This document shows positions 1 through 6,537 of a stretch of 19,574 nt of DNA, piece after piece. Made by a program: the position numbers and the translations under genes. Origin of the DNA: JAPWJZ01 sp038247245 (GTDB taxonomy: Bacteria > Pseudomonadota > Alphaproteobacteria > Micavibrionales > UBA2020); assembly GCA_038247245.1 (NCBI GenBank), contig JBBRVE010000059.1, positions 1 to 19,574 of the forward strand, given 5' to 3'. A model generated the notes under the pieces. The model saw only the letters and a list, made by a program, of their open reading frames with translations, searched no databases and was not told the DNA's origin. Each line of letters starts with the position of its first letter. The first letter of the stretch is position 1.

Positions 1-339
1 GATCACGAAGAACTTCCGCACCGGTGTGACCGCTTCCCATGTGCCCTGGTATCCTGACGGCACCGTGAAGCTGTCGGGCGCCCTGAATTCCTGCGCGTCG
101 CCCGCATCATTCGTCAGGCGCACATGCCCCTCGATCAGGGTGCAGAACTCGTCCTCATTATATATGACTTTCCATTTTCCGGCCGTGCATTCATAGATGC
201 CCGCGTGGAATTCATCCGACTTGCTGGAATGGAGGATTTTGAAGGTGCGCTGCGGCGCGCCCGATACAACGCGGTCGTCTTCGACGGCTTCCCAATCGGT
301 GCCTTGCAGAGGTGTGGACGGGAAGGGAATGATTTTCAT
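1..339 (-). CDS. Cupin-domain protein (DUF861/cupin_3-like), partial at left edge
   Basis: Reading the complement from ATG at 339 gives 113 uninterrupted codons that run off the window, so the C-terminus is missing. The protein begins MKIIPFPSTPLQGTDWEAVE. It carries the cupin_3 pattern: an N-terminal strand region, then EDEFCTLIEGHVRLT (about residues 62-76), then a PDSFTVPSGYQGTWE stretch (about 88-102) and VRKFFVI. The 'VPSGYQGTWE...RKF' end is typical of DUF861/ureidoglycine-aminohydrolase-like cupins, small beta-barrels of roughly 115-120 residues, so only a few residues are probably missing. An AGAGG ribosome site lies just upstream of the ATG. The classic metal-binding histidines are not obvious, as in many members, so substrate and reaction are unknown. 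It is divergent from the gene at 469. Confidence 0.8.
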   Translation of the reverse strand, partial: MKIIPFPSTPLQGTDWEAVEDDRVVSGAPQRTFKILHSSKSDEFHAGIYECTAGKWKVIYNEDEFCTLIEGHVRLTNDAGDAQEFRAPDSFTVPSGYQGTWEAVTPVRKFFVI

Positions 340-407
340 TTGAGACCTCTTTTTCCAATCTTATTATATGTTTATCAGGACGTAAGGGGGGGGTCACTAG
401 CGATTGT

Positions 408-435
408 TTGACTTTTGACATAACAGGCATAAGAT
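408..435 (+). promoter_or_regulatory. Possible sigma70-type promoter for the 469 gene
   Basis: TTGACT (408-413) and TAAGAT (430-435) are spaced 16 bases apart, 34 bases before the ATG at 469. The stretch holds three TTTGAC copies (407, 414, 437), so other -35 choices are possible, including a perfect TTGACA at 415-420. Weak evidence from sequence alone. Confidence 0.3.
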
Positions 436-468
436 ATTTGACTATACCCTAAACCCCACAGGTGCCGT

Positions 469-780
469 ATGACCGCCGTGACAAACGAAACCATCTCGCC
501 TTTGCGTACCATGTATAACCGCATCGCCCAGCAACTGGGCGAAGACGAACGCGCGGAATTCATGATGCGCGCGCAAACGGCGATCAAACGTCTGGAAGGC
601 GACCCCGCAACAGTGGAGCCGCGCGACCTCAAGTCGCTGCAGTTCATCTATAACCGCATGGTGCATGTCTATGGCGAGAATTCATCGGCCGAGTACATGC
701 AAAAGGCGAATGACGCGCTGCAGGCGGTCGACGTGCTGGTGAAACAGGCGCGCAAGTCGTCATCCGGACGCGGGAAGTAA
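469..780 (+). CDS. Hypothetical 103-aa protein with two tandem helical repeats
   Basis: The reading frame starts at an ATG and stops with TAA; no close match is recognised. The protein is mostly charged helix with no signal peptide or membrane segment, so it is probably cytoplasmic. It contains an internal duplication: residues 12-43 (LRTMYNRIAQQLGE...) and 57-88 (LQFIYNRMVHVYGE...) align without gaps with 11 of 32 identities and many conservative changes, sharing the pattern L-x3-YNR-x5-GE-x3-AE-x-M-x2-A-x2-A. The copies are joined by a short Pro/Asp-containing linker, and the tail (KSSSGRGK) is basic and probably disordered. The repeats look like helical hairpins packing on each other, suggesting a protein-protein adaptor; that is inference. 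No clear Shine-Dalgarno site is seen beyond a weak AGG. Confidence 0.75.
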   Translation: MTAVTNETISPLRTMYNRIAQQLGEDERAEFMMRAQTAIKRLEGDPATVEPRDLKSLQFIYNRMVHVYGENSSAEYMQKANDALQAVDVLVKQARKSSSGRGK

Positions 781-1185
781 CCCTTTCTTCACCATCGCCG
801 TCTTAACGCTGTTTTCGGTAAAAAAGTGTTACAGGGCGTAAACTTTTACCGGTCACGGGGAAAAATGCGCGCGCGTGACTCAATCGCCATCATGATTGCG
901 ACAGAGTGATTCGGAATAACTTGCGCGTATTACCCATGAAATTTTTTCTCTCACATCACCGTCGAAGTGGTTCATGCGTCACCAAACTTGGATGCGCGTG
1001 AAGCTGCTAACTGTGATCAAAAATCAGGCGCGTGACGAGGCGTGAATGTGAAGTTGGCGCGGAGGTTTTTTTAATGAAAATTTTGTGAAGAAACGTCGTG
1101 TGAAATCAAAAAGAAAAAAGTGCATCTGAAGCAGCAAACACGCGGGTTAAATGAATTTATGACAGCAGAAAAAAAGACCCTAAAA
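781..1185. other. Gene-free stretch of about 400 bases
   Basis: No convincing reading frame on either strand. The stretch is more AT-rich than the genes around it, especially after 1060. The octamer GCGCGTGA occurs three times (871-878, 994-1001, 1028-1035). No promoter pair or terminator for the 469 gene could be recognised. Confidence 0.5.
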
Positions 1186-1189
1186 GAGA

Positions 1190-1217
1190 GAAGGGCGCCC
1201 CTTGCGGGTCGCCCTTC
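1190..1217 (-). terminator. Rho-independent terminator of the Lys/Ala-rich mini-gene
   Basis: GAAGGGCG (1190-1197) pairs perfectly with CGCCCTTC (1210-1217), and CCC/GGG inside extends the stem with one bulged base. Read on the minus strand the hairpin is followed by TCTCTTTTAGGGTCTTTTTTTC, a T-rich tail. It lies 23 bases past the stop codon at 1241. Confidence 0.8.
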
Positions 1218-1240
1218 ACTTCAAAGAAAGAAGTAACTAA

Positions 1241-1327
1241 TTACTTCTTTTTTTTCTTTGCAGCTGCTTTTTTCTTTGCAGCGGGTTTTTTCGCTTTTGC
1301 TTTAGCAGCTTTCTTTTTCGTAGCCAT
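1241..1327 (-). CDS. 28-aa Lys/Ala-rich basic mini-protein
   Basis: The complement from ATG at 1327 encodes 28 residues, starting MATKKKAAKAKAKKPAAKKK and ending in five lysines before TAA. Only M, A, T, K and P are used, with more than half lysine. Composition resembles the C-terminal tails of histone H1-like and AlgP-type bacterial proteins, which bind nucleic acid by charge. A GGGAAG ribosome site is well placed, a near-consensus promoter lies about 70 bases upstream, and a strong terminator follows directly, so this is a complete single-gene unit and probably well expressed. Most gene finders would skip it for length. Function is unknown: DNA or RNA binding, or a polyphosphate or ribosome partner, are possible. 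A similar 33-aa peptide is encoded at 14854. Confidence 0.75.
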   Translation of the reverse strand: MATKKKAAKAKAKKPAAKKKAAAKKKKK

Positions 1328-1402
1328 GATGTTTTCTTCCCTATTTTAGGTTGATATGCCCAGAACGAAACAGCGGCGCTGCACCTTCCTGAACATATAT
1401 AT

Positions 1403-1432
1403 ATTTTATTACTTGATTCTCATGCTTGTCAA
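1403..1432 (-). promoter_or_regulatory. Near-consensus promoter for the 28-aa mini-gene
   Basis: On the minus strand TTGACA (1432-1427) is a perfect -35 box, followed 18 bases later by TAAAAT (1408-1403), a 5/6 match to the -10 box. Transcription would begin near 1396 and give a leader of roughly 70 bases before the ATG at 1327. Confidence 0.6.
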
Positions 1433-1511
1433 AACAAATTGTGCAAACGGACTGTCGCGTGCATCGCGCAACGTGATGATGATGACCAACACTCCGCATC
1501 ATACTGCATCA

Positions 1512-1904
1512 TCACTCGGGTGATCCGTTGCCGACGTCTTCTTCTTCGCCGCTTGTGCCTTCACCTTCGTTCTCTTGTTCCAGCAATTGTGCGTCGGTGT
1601 ACTTCTTCGCCTTCATGCATGCCTTGAATGCCGCCGCAATCTCTTCATCGCTTGCGCCATCGCCCGATTTGCCGGGGATCGCATCTGCTTTCTCCGAACA
1701 TGCGGCGCGATCTTCCTCTACCTTGTCGGCGGGAGATGCATCGGAACTGTTATCGGGGGGCAAAGATACCTGCGGCATCGCCGCGCGCTCCGCTGCGATG
1801 CCGTCACCGTCATTCGACGCCCCATTCGATGCCTGTGCGAGGTATGAAACGCAGGATGCCGTGAAAACCCCCAGAATGCCTGCGATTACGAGATATTTTT
1901 TCAT
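1512..1904 (-). CDS. Small exported acidic protein, unknown function
   Basis: Start chosen at ATG 1904, not an upstream in-frame start at 1949, because a GAGGAG ribosome site precedes it and the protein then begins with a classic export signal: MKKYLVIAGILGVFTASCVS, with probable signal peptidase I cleavage near AQA-SNG. 'TASC' resembles a lipobox only weakly (Thr at -3 rather than Leu), so a lipoprotein is possible but less likely. The mature part (about 100 residues) is Ser/Asp/Glu-rich and probably disordered, apart from a helical patch with two cysteines (RAACSEK ... AAFKACMKAKKYTDAQLLEQ) that could form one disulfide. It ends in a Gly/Glu-rich tail. Expected location: periplasm or envelope. 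No family is recognised. Confidence 0.7.
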   Translation of the reverse strand: MKKYLVIAGILGVFTASCVSYLAQASNGASNDGDGIAAERAAMPQVSLPPDNSSDASPADKVEEDRAACSEKADAIPGKSGDGASDEEIAAAFKACMKAKKYTDAQLLEQENEGEGTSGEEEDVGNGSPE

Positions 1905-2063
1905 GCCGTGATACTCCTCATTTCGTGTTGCGCGCCCGCAATTGGGCATGGCTACACCTATGATGCCGCCCGTACGTGTCGAAATACAAGCGGGGGCGGC
2001 GCAGTTTCTTGTGCTGTGCTAAAAAGGTGACGCACGTAATTACATAAACATAATTTGTGCGAT

Positions 2064-2091
2064 GCGGTGCAGGTCGATGCAAGTGCACCGC
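2064..2091. repeat. Perfect 8-bp inverted repeat, possible operator
   Basis: GCGGTGCA (2064-2071) and TGCACCGC (2084-2091) are exact reverse complements with a 12-base spacer. No T-run follows on either strand, so it is not a typical terminator; a regulator binding site is possible. Confidence 0.4.
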
Positions 2092-2324
2092 AGATGATGT
2101 AATGGATGAAGTTGATGGGCGCACCTCTCTCTATGCTGCGCAGCGGGCGTGATATGCGGTGATGGCCTCCCTTGCGCGGTAATGATCTGCGCTGTTACCA
2201 CCCCCTCATACCCCGCTCTACTTCTCCATCTGCAATGCTGCAGGCGGGGGGAGAAGGGGGAGTAGTTATACACAGGCATCCCAGCCCGATAGCCCATTTA
2301 AACCTGTGAGACCCCATCGCGTGG

Positions 2325-2330
2325 TATAAT
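2325..2330 (+). promoter_or_regulatory. Perfect -10 box close to the 2337 start codon
   Basis: TATAAT sits 6 bases before the ATG at 2337. If used, transcription would begin at or next to the start codon, giving a leaderless message. No good -35 box is seen 16-18 bases upstream. Confidence 0.4.
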
Positions 2331-2336
2331 AAAGGC

Positions 2337-2717
2337 ATGTCCGACAACAGATTCGATTACGAGCCACGGCTCGTCCATTTCCGCCGTTTTCTCTCCCGCC
2401 TCTATAAACGACTGAAACACCTGCCGCTCACCATCGCCGACATCTCTGTGATCCATGTGGTCAACGGGGATGGCACGATCTATGAATCGCGGCGCGGAAA
2501 TGGCGATGACTGGTCGGTTTATCGCATTTCCCGCCATTCCTACGAGGGGCAGAACAAGCAGTCGCGCGAGATTTGGGAGACACTGCGGCAATCGGTATCC
2601 TTGCGTACGGCGCTGGAGGAACTGACGCGCCGCTGCCCGCAATGCCTGACATCGGATGCCACATGCTATAACCATCCGGCGCAGGTGCTGAAACTGCTGC
2701 CGGCCTCCGTCCTTTAA
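2337..2717 (+). CDS. Hypothetical 126-aa protein with CxxC-x6-CxxH motif
   Basis: An uninterrupted frame from ATG to TAA with no signal peptide or membrane helix, so probably cytoplasmic. The N-terminus is basic (RRFLSRLYKRLKHL, residues 16-29). The middle (31-70) looks like a small beta sheet with a GDGTIYE turn. Near the C-terminus C100, C103, C110 and H113 form CPQCLTSDATCYNH, a plausible zinc site of the treble-clef or knuckle type. No known family is recognised. It starts a plus-strand run of four genes, with only 15 bases to the next. A TATAAT 6 bases upstream and the lack of a Shine-Dalgarno site suggest leaderless translation. A long frame on the opposite strand covers the same DNA but lacks translation signals. 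Confidence 0.65.
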   Translation: MSDNRFDYEPRLVHFRRFLSRLYKRLKHLPLTIADISVIHVVNGDGTIYESRRGNGDDWSVYRISRHSYEGQNKQSREIWETLRQSVSLRTALEELTRRCPQCLTSDATCYNHPAQVLKLLPASVL

Positions 2718-2732
2718 CCCTGAAAGAACCCT

Positions 2733-3200
2733 ATGTCCGGCTCTATCGAAGCGCTTGCAGCCGGAGACAAAGGGTATCCCGCGATGCTGGCGCGGTTTAA
2801 CAACCAGCCGGTTGGCCGCCGCCTGCTGCTGCCCGCACCTACTGATCCGCAACCACGCGCCACGCGCGCCGCACAGCCCCGCCCCAGCCTGCCCGAAATG
2901 CCGGCGGCGGGCAGCAAGGCGGTTGCACAGCTGCGTCAGGTATGGATGGGTTTCATGGCGGGCAGTCCGGGGTTTGGGCCGGAGCGTGCGGGTGCAACAG
3001 TCGACGGCATGGATGCGCGTCAGACTTTCCTCGACTGGCGCGATGCGTGCCGCGCGAAATTCCTGTCGCCCCTGATGTGCGTCGAGATCGCATGTCTTGG
3101 CATGAATGACGGCGACATCCGGTACAAGATGCTCAACGGCACGGCGCAGGCGAACATGGCCGCCTGCCTTGACATCTATTGCCTGCAACGCAGCTGGTAG
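2733..3200 (+). CDS. Hypothetical 155-aa protein with Pro-rich linker
   Basis: The frame begins with ATG 15 bases after the previous stop, with a weak AAAGAA ribosome site. The first 70 residues are low-complexity, rich in Pro, Ala and Arg, and look disordered. From about residue 62 (KAVAQLRQVWMGFM) to the end is a folded helical segment with TFLDWRDACRAKF and MCVEIACLGMNDGDIRYKML, four cysteines and a C-terminal CLQRSW. No signal peptide or obvious membrane helix. No family is recognised. It probably shares a transcript with the neighbour upstream and perhaps the hydrolase 41 bases downstream. The codon-biased composition matches the neighbours. Confidence 0.6.
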   Translation: MSGSIEALAAGDKGYPAMLARFNNQPVGRRLLLPAPTDPQPRATRAAQPRPSLPEMPAAGSKAVAQLRQVWMGFMAGSPGFGPERAGATVDGMDARQTFLDWRDACRAKFLSPLMCVEIACLGMNDGDIRYKMLNGTAQANMAACLDIYCLQRSW

Positions 3201-3241
3201 TCTAAATTATCGCCATAGTGAACCCGTGACCGGAGATTCCC

Positions 3242-3934
3242 ATGTCTGCTGCGACCGACAAGCTGCTGACGCCCGACAATTGCGCTTTCGTCTTTATCGA
3301 CCATCAGCCGCAAATGGCCTTCGGTGTCACTTCCATCGACCGTCAGCTGCTGAAAAACAACACGGTTGCGATGGCGAAGACGGCAAAGGTGTTCAATATC
3401 CCGACCATCCTGACCGCCGTCGAAACGGAAAGCTTCTCCGGATATATCTGGCCCGAACTGCTGGATGTGCTGAAACAGGACCCGATCGAGCGCACGAGCA
3501 TGAATTCATGGGAAGACGCGGGCTTCATTGACGCGGTCAAGAAAACCGGCAAGAAAAAGCTGGTTATGGCGGCATTGTGGACCGAAGCCTGCCTTGTGTT
3601 CCCCACCATCTGCGCGCTGGACGAAGGTTTTGAAGTTATCATCAACACCGACGCATCGGGCGGCACATCGACCGAGGCGCATAACGCCGCCGTCCGCCGC
3701 ATGGAACAGCATGGCGCGGAAAGCATCACGACCGTCCAGCTGCTGCTGGAACTGCAGCGCGACTGGGCGCGCAAGGACACCTATCAGGGCACGACCGATA
3801 TCGTACGCGAACATTTCGGCGCCTATGGCATGGGCATCGATTACGCCGCCAGCCTCGTGCATGACTACGGCCAGCGCGGCAAATACCAGCACAAGGTCAC
3901 CCCGTCCGCAGGGCCGGTCAAAAAAGCCTCCTGA
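3242..3934 (+). CDS. Isochorismatase-family (cysteine hydrolase) protein, YcaC-like
   Basis: A 230-residue protein of the isochorismatase/cysteine hydrolase superfamily, which uses Asp-Lys-Cys chemistry on amide, imide or vinyl-ether substrates. Visible features: the N-terminal strand FVFIDHQPQMAFG with D20; ERTSMNSWED at 83-92, the region that normally supplies the second triad residue (here R84); and ALWTEACLVFP with the likely nucleophile C117. The C-terminal extension with TTDIVREHFGAYGMGIDYAA is typical of YcaC-like members rather than true isochorismatases or nicotinamidases. A CGGAGA ribosome site precedes the ATG. The amidohydrolase gene begins 3 bases after this stop, suggesting coupled translation and a shared pathway. 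Substrate unknown; no siderophore genes are nearby, so isochorismate is unlikely. Confidence 0.9.
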   Translation: MSAATDKLLTPDNCAFVFIDHQPQMAFGVTSIDRQLLKNNTVAMAKTAKVFNIPTILTAVETESFSGYIWPELLDVLKQDPIERTSMNSWEDAGFIDAVKKTGKKKLVMAALWTEACLVFPTICALDEGFEVIINTDASGGTSTEAHNAAVRRMEQHGAESITTVQLLLELQRDWARKDTYQGTTDIVREHFGAYGMGIDYAASLVHDYGQRGKYQHKVTPSAGPVKKAS

Positions 3935-3937
3935 CCT

Positions 3938-5803
3938 GTGGATAAGTTGCCCGCCCCCGATACCATCATCATGAACGGCAAGCTGACAACGCTTGACCGC
4001 GCAAACCCGACCGCAACGGCGGCGGCAATCACGGATGGCGTGTTTCAGGCGGTCGGCAGCGATGCCGATATCATGAAACTGGCAGGCGCAGGCACCAAGG
4101 TCATCGACCTGAAGGGCCGCCGCGCCATTCCGGGCCTGAACGACAGCCATACGCATTTGATCCGTGGGGGCTTAAATTACCTGATGGAGCTGCGCTGGGA
4201 CGGGGTCACCAGCGTCGCAACCGCGCTTGATATGCTGAAGCAGCAGGTCGCCATCACCCCGCCCCCGCAATGGGTGCGCGTGGTGGGCGGCTTCACGGAA
4301 CAGCAATTTGCGGAAAAACGGCTTCCGACGCTCGACGAAATCAACGCGCTGGCGCCCGATACGCCGGTTTTCATCCTGCATCTGTACGACCGCGCGATAT
4401 TGAACCGCGCCGCGCTGCGGGCGGCGGGCTACACGAAAGACACGCCGAATCCGCCGGGCGGCGAAATCCAGCGCGATGCGGCGGGCAATCCGACCGGATT
4501 GCTGATCGCGCGCCCGAATGCGATGATTTTGTACGCAACGCTCGCCAAGGGGCCGAAATTGTCGCCCGAGGATCAGGTTGTCTCTACGCGTCACTTCATG
4601 CGGGAGCTGAACCGGCTGGGCATCACCTCCGTCATTGATGCGGGCGGCGGGTTTCAGAATTATCCCGATGATTACCGGATTATCCAGAGTCTTGCCTCCG
4701 GGGACAAACTCACCATCCGTATCGCCTATAACCTGTTCACGCAGAACAAGGGCAGGGAACTGGAGGATTTCCAGGGCTGGACGAAACTGGTGAAGCCGGG
4801 GCAGGGCGATGCCATGTTCCGCCACAATGGCGGTGGCGAGATGCTGGTCTTCTCCGCTGCCGACTTCGAGGATTTCAAGGAACCGCGCCCCGACCTGCCC
4901 GCAACGCTGGAAGACGAATTGTATGCGGTGACGAAACACCTCGCCGAAAACCGCTGGCCGTTCCGCATCCATGGTACATACGAAGAATCGGTCAGCCGGT
5001 TCCTTGATGTATTCGAGCGCGTGAACCGCGAAGTGCCGTTCGATGGCTTGCACTGGTTCATCGACCATGCCGAAACCATTTCGCAAAAAAGCATTGATCG
5101 CATCCGTGCGCTGGGTGGCGGCATCGCCATCCAGCACCGCATGGCGTATCAGGGCGAAGAATTCGTCAACCGCTATGGCGCGAAGGCGGCTGAAGCAACG
5201 CCACCCGTACATAAAATGCTGGGCGCGGGTTTGCCCGTCGGCATGGGCACCGATGCGACACGCGTGGCCAGTTACAATCCGTGGATCGGCATTTACTGGC
5301 TGGTGACGGGCAAGACCGTCGGCGGCTTGCACCTCTATCCGCCCGCGCAACGCCTGACGCGCGAAGATGCTTTGCGGTTATATACCGAAGGATCGTCATG
5401 GTTCTCGACCGAGAACGGCAAGAAAGGCGCGATCATCGTCGGCCAATATGCCGACCTCGCCGTGCTCGACCGCGACATGATGGATATCGCCGAAGACGCA
5501 TTGAAAGACCTGCGCGCCGTAATGACGATGGTGGGCGGCAAGGTTGTCTATGGCGACGGCGATTTCACCACGCTCGCCCCCGAACCGCTGCCCATCTCGC
5601 CCGACTGGTCACCCGTCAAGAAATTCGGCGGATACCAGCATGCGTCATCATCCGGATTAAATCCGCGCGTCGCCCTGGCCTGCGGTTGCGCGAACAGCTG
5701 CAACGTGCATGGCCACGCCCATGCGAAATCCTACACCTTCACAGCGCCCGCCAACGACCTGCGCGGGTTCTGGGGCGTGATGGGGTGTAGTTGCTGGGCT
5801 TAA
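3938..5803 (+). CDS. Amidohydrolase family 3 protein (YtcJ-like)
   Basis: 621 residues, near the upper end for YtcJ-type metal-dependent amidohydrolases. Visible: the N-terminal beta domain start (DTIIMNGKLTTLD), 'IPGLNDSHTHLIRGG' with the metal-binding pair H71/H73, HWFIDHAETI around H372-H377, IAIQHRM, and the final catalytic-type Asp in GMGTDATR (D439). The C-terminus has a cysteine/histidine-rich tail (ACGCANSC then VHGHAHA) and ends GVMGCSCWA. The start is a GTG 3 bases after the upstream stop, preferred over ATG 3971 because it keeps the first beta strand; there is no clear ribosome site, consistent with coupling. The next gene converges and overlaps by TTAA. Likely reaction: hydrolysis of an amide-type substrate, acting with the isochorismatase-like partner. 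Substrate not predictable. Confidence 0.9.
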   Translation: MDKLPAPDTIIMNGKLTTLDRANPTATAAAITDGVFQAVGSDADIMKLAGAGTKVIDLKGRRAIPGLNDSHTHLIRGGLNYLMELRWDGVTSVATALDMLKQQVAITPPPQWVRVVGGFTEQQFAEKRLPTLDEINALAPDTPVFILHLYDRAILNRAALRAAGYTKDTPNPPGGEIQRDAAGNPTGLLIARPNAMILYATLAKGPKLSPEDQVVSTRHFMRELNRLGITSVIDAGGGFQNYPDDYRIIQSLASGDKLTIRIAYNLFTQNKGRELEDFQGWTKLVKPGQGDAMFRHNGGGEMLVFSAADFEDFKEPRPDLPATLEDELYAVTKHLAENRWPFRIHGTYEESVSRFLDVFERVNREVPFDGLHWFIDHAETISQKSIDRIRALGGGIAIQHRMAYQGEEFVNRYGAKAAEATPPVHKMLGAGLPVGMGTDATRVASYNPWIGIYWLVTGKTVGGLHLYPPAQRLTREDALRLYTEGSSWFSTENGKKGAIIVGQYADLAVLDRDMMDIAEDALKDLRAVMTMVGGKVVYGDGDFTTLAPEPLPISPDWSPVKKFGGYQHASSSGLNPRVALACGCANSCNVHGHAHAKSYTFTAPANDLRGFWGVMGCSCWA

Positions 5804-6144
5804 AGCTTCATTTGCCGGAACGGATTGCCCTTCTTGCCTGCCGTGCCGCCGTCGGATTCTAGGCCGCGCTTCACCGCAAAGCCGATCGAATTTGCGTGAT
5901 CCCAGCCGATTTCGCCGACCGCCTGCACTTCGCGGGCAATGGCGACCAGAACGTGCGCGGTGTTTTTCGCGCCCTGTTGTTCGATCAGATCGGCGGTCTG
6001 GGCGGCGAGGCGCTGGAATGTGGTTTCCGTGCCGTGTTCAAAGTAATTACCTTCTTCGCGGCTGTCGTATTTCATGTGTTGGGCCACTGCAGCGTTAAAA
6101 GCGGCGATCAGGCTGGTTTCTGTTAAGTTTGCTTGCTTCGTCAT
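5800..6144 (-). CDS. Hypothetical 114-aa protein
   Basis: The complement from ATG at 6144 gives 114 residues with an AAGGAC ribosome site. No signal peptide or membrane helix. It is mostly alpha helical: residues 8-25 (TETSLIAAFNAAVAQHMK), 42-57 (TTFQRLAAQTADLIEQ) and 60-78, followed by GWDHANSIGFAVKRGLE and a basic, Gly/Lys-rich tail (GTAGKKGNPFRQMKL). No family is recognised. Its TAA stop shares the bases TTAA with the amidohydrolase TAA, so the two genes converge and overlap by four bases. Codon use resembles the neighbours. It is followed upstream on the same strand by tRNA-Lys; whether they share a transcript is not clear. Confidence 0.65.
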   Translation of the reverse strand: MTKQANLTETSLIAAFNAAVAQHMKYDSREEGNYFEHGTETTFQRLAAQTADLIEQQGAKNTAHVLVAIAREVQAVGEIGWDHANSIGFAVKRGLESDGGTAGKKGNPFRQMKL

Positions 6145-6278
6145 ATGGCTGTCCTTTGTTTCTTTTTAAGTTATGCTCTAAATTAGCATAAGTAATTCCA
6201 TAAAGTAAACTAAAAAACACGCGCAATAGCAAATAGCGGCAAGTGCCGCTATCAACGATCAGTAATGTTGGAGAAAAA

Positions 6279-6353
6279 TGGTGATCCCGCTGGGATTTGA
6301 ACCCAGGACCCTCTGATTAAAAGTCAGATGCTCTACCGCTGAGCTACGGAATC
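6279..6353 (-). tRNA. tRNA-Lys (anticodon TTT)
   Basis: The complement of 6353-6279 folds as a complete 75-base tRNA. Acceptor arms are GATTCCG and CGGGATC, the D stem is GCTC/GAGC, the anticodon stem TCTGA/TCAGA carries loop CTTTTAA with TTT at 6321-6319, and the T arm is CTGGG/CCCAG with loop TTCAAAT. The discriminator A and the CCA end are encoded in the DNA. Anticodon TTT reads AAA and AAG lysine codons. A T-run (TTTTTCTCC on the minus strand) follows directly and may help end transcription. Confidence 0.97.
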
Positions 6354-6537
6354 ACGGTATTAAGAGACTGAGATATATAGAAGAAAATCCCGGTCAGCGT
6401 CAAGTTTATACGCGCATTTACCTAACTTGTAAATTTAAAAATGATGGAAATTTTACCAAGCGAATTCAGATGCTTGGAGGTCTGTTTATCCTTTTTTACC
6501 TGTTATGTATTATAGTCGTCCTATCAAGAGGACAATA

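Larger units (their letters stand above)
1905..2336. other. Gene-free stretch of about 430 bases between divergent units
   Basis: No supported gene. It holds the leader of the minus-strand gene at 1904, a perfect 8-bp inverted repeat (2064-2091) and, at its right end, a TATAAT box immediately before the next gene. A C/G-rich patch around 2215-2265 has no clear structure. Confidence 0.5.

Noticed and set aside
2298..3188. 296-codon minus-strand frame opposite the 2337 and 2733 genes
   Set aside because: Considered seriously because the plus-strand genes are hypothetical, but the product is low-complexity and the plus-strand frames have operon-like spacing and a TATAAT box.
4172..5350. 392-codon minus-strand frame across the amidohydrolase gene
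   Set aside because: Antisense to a gene with clear family motifs; arginine-rich product with no recognisable domain.
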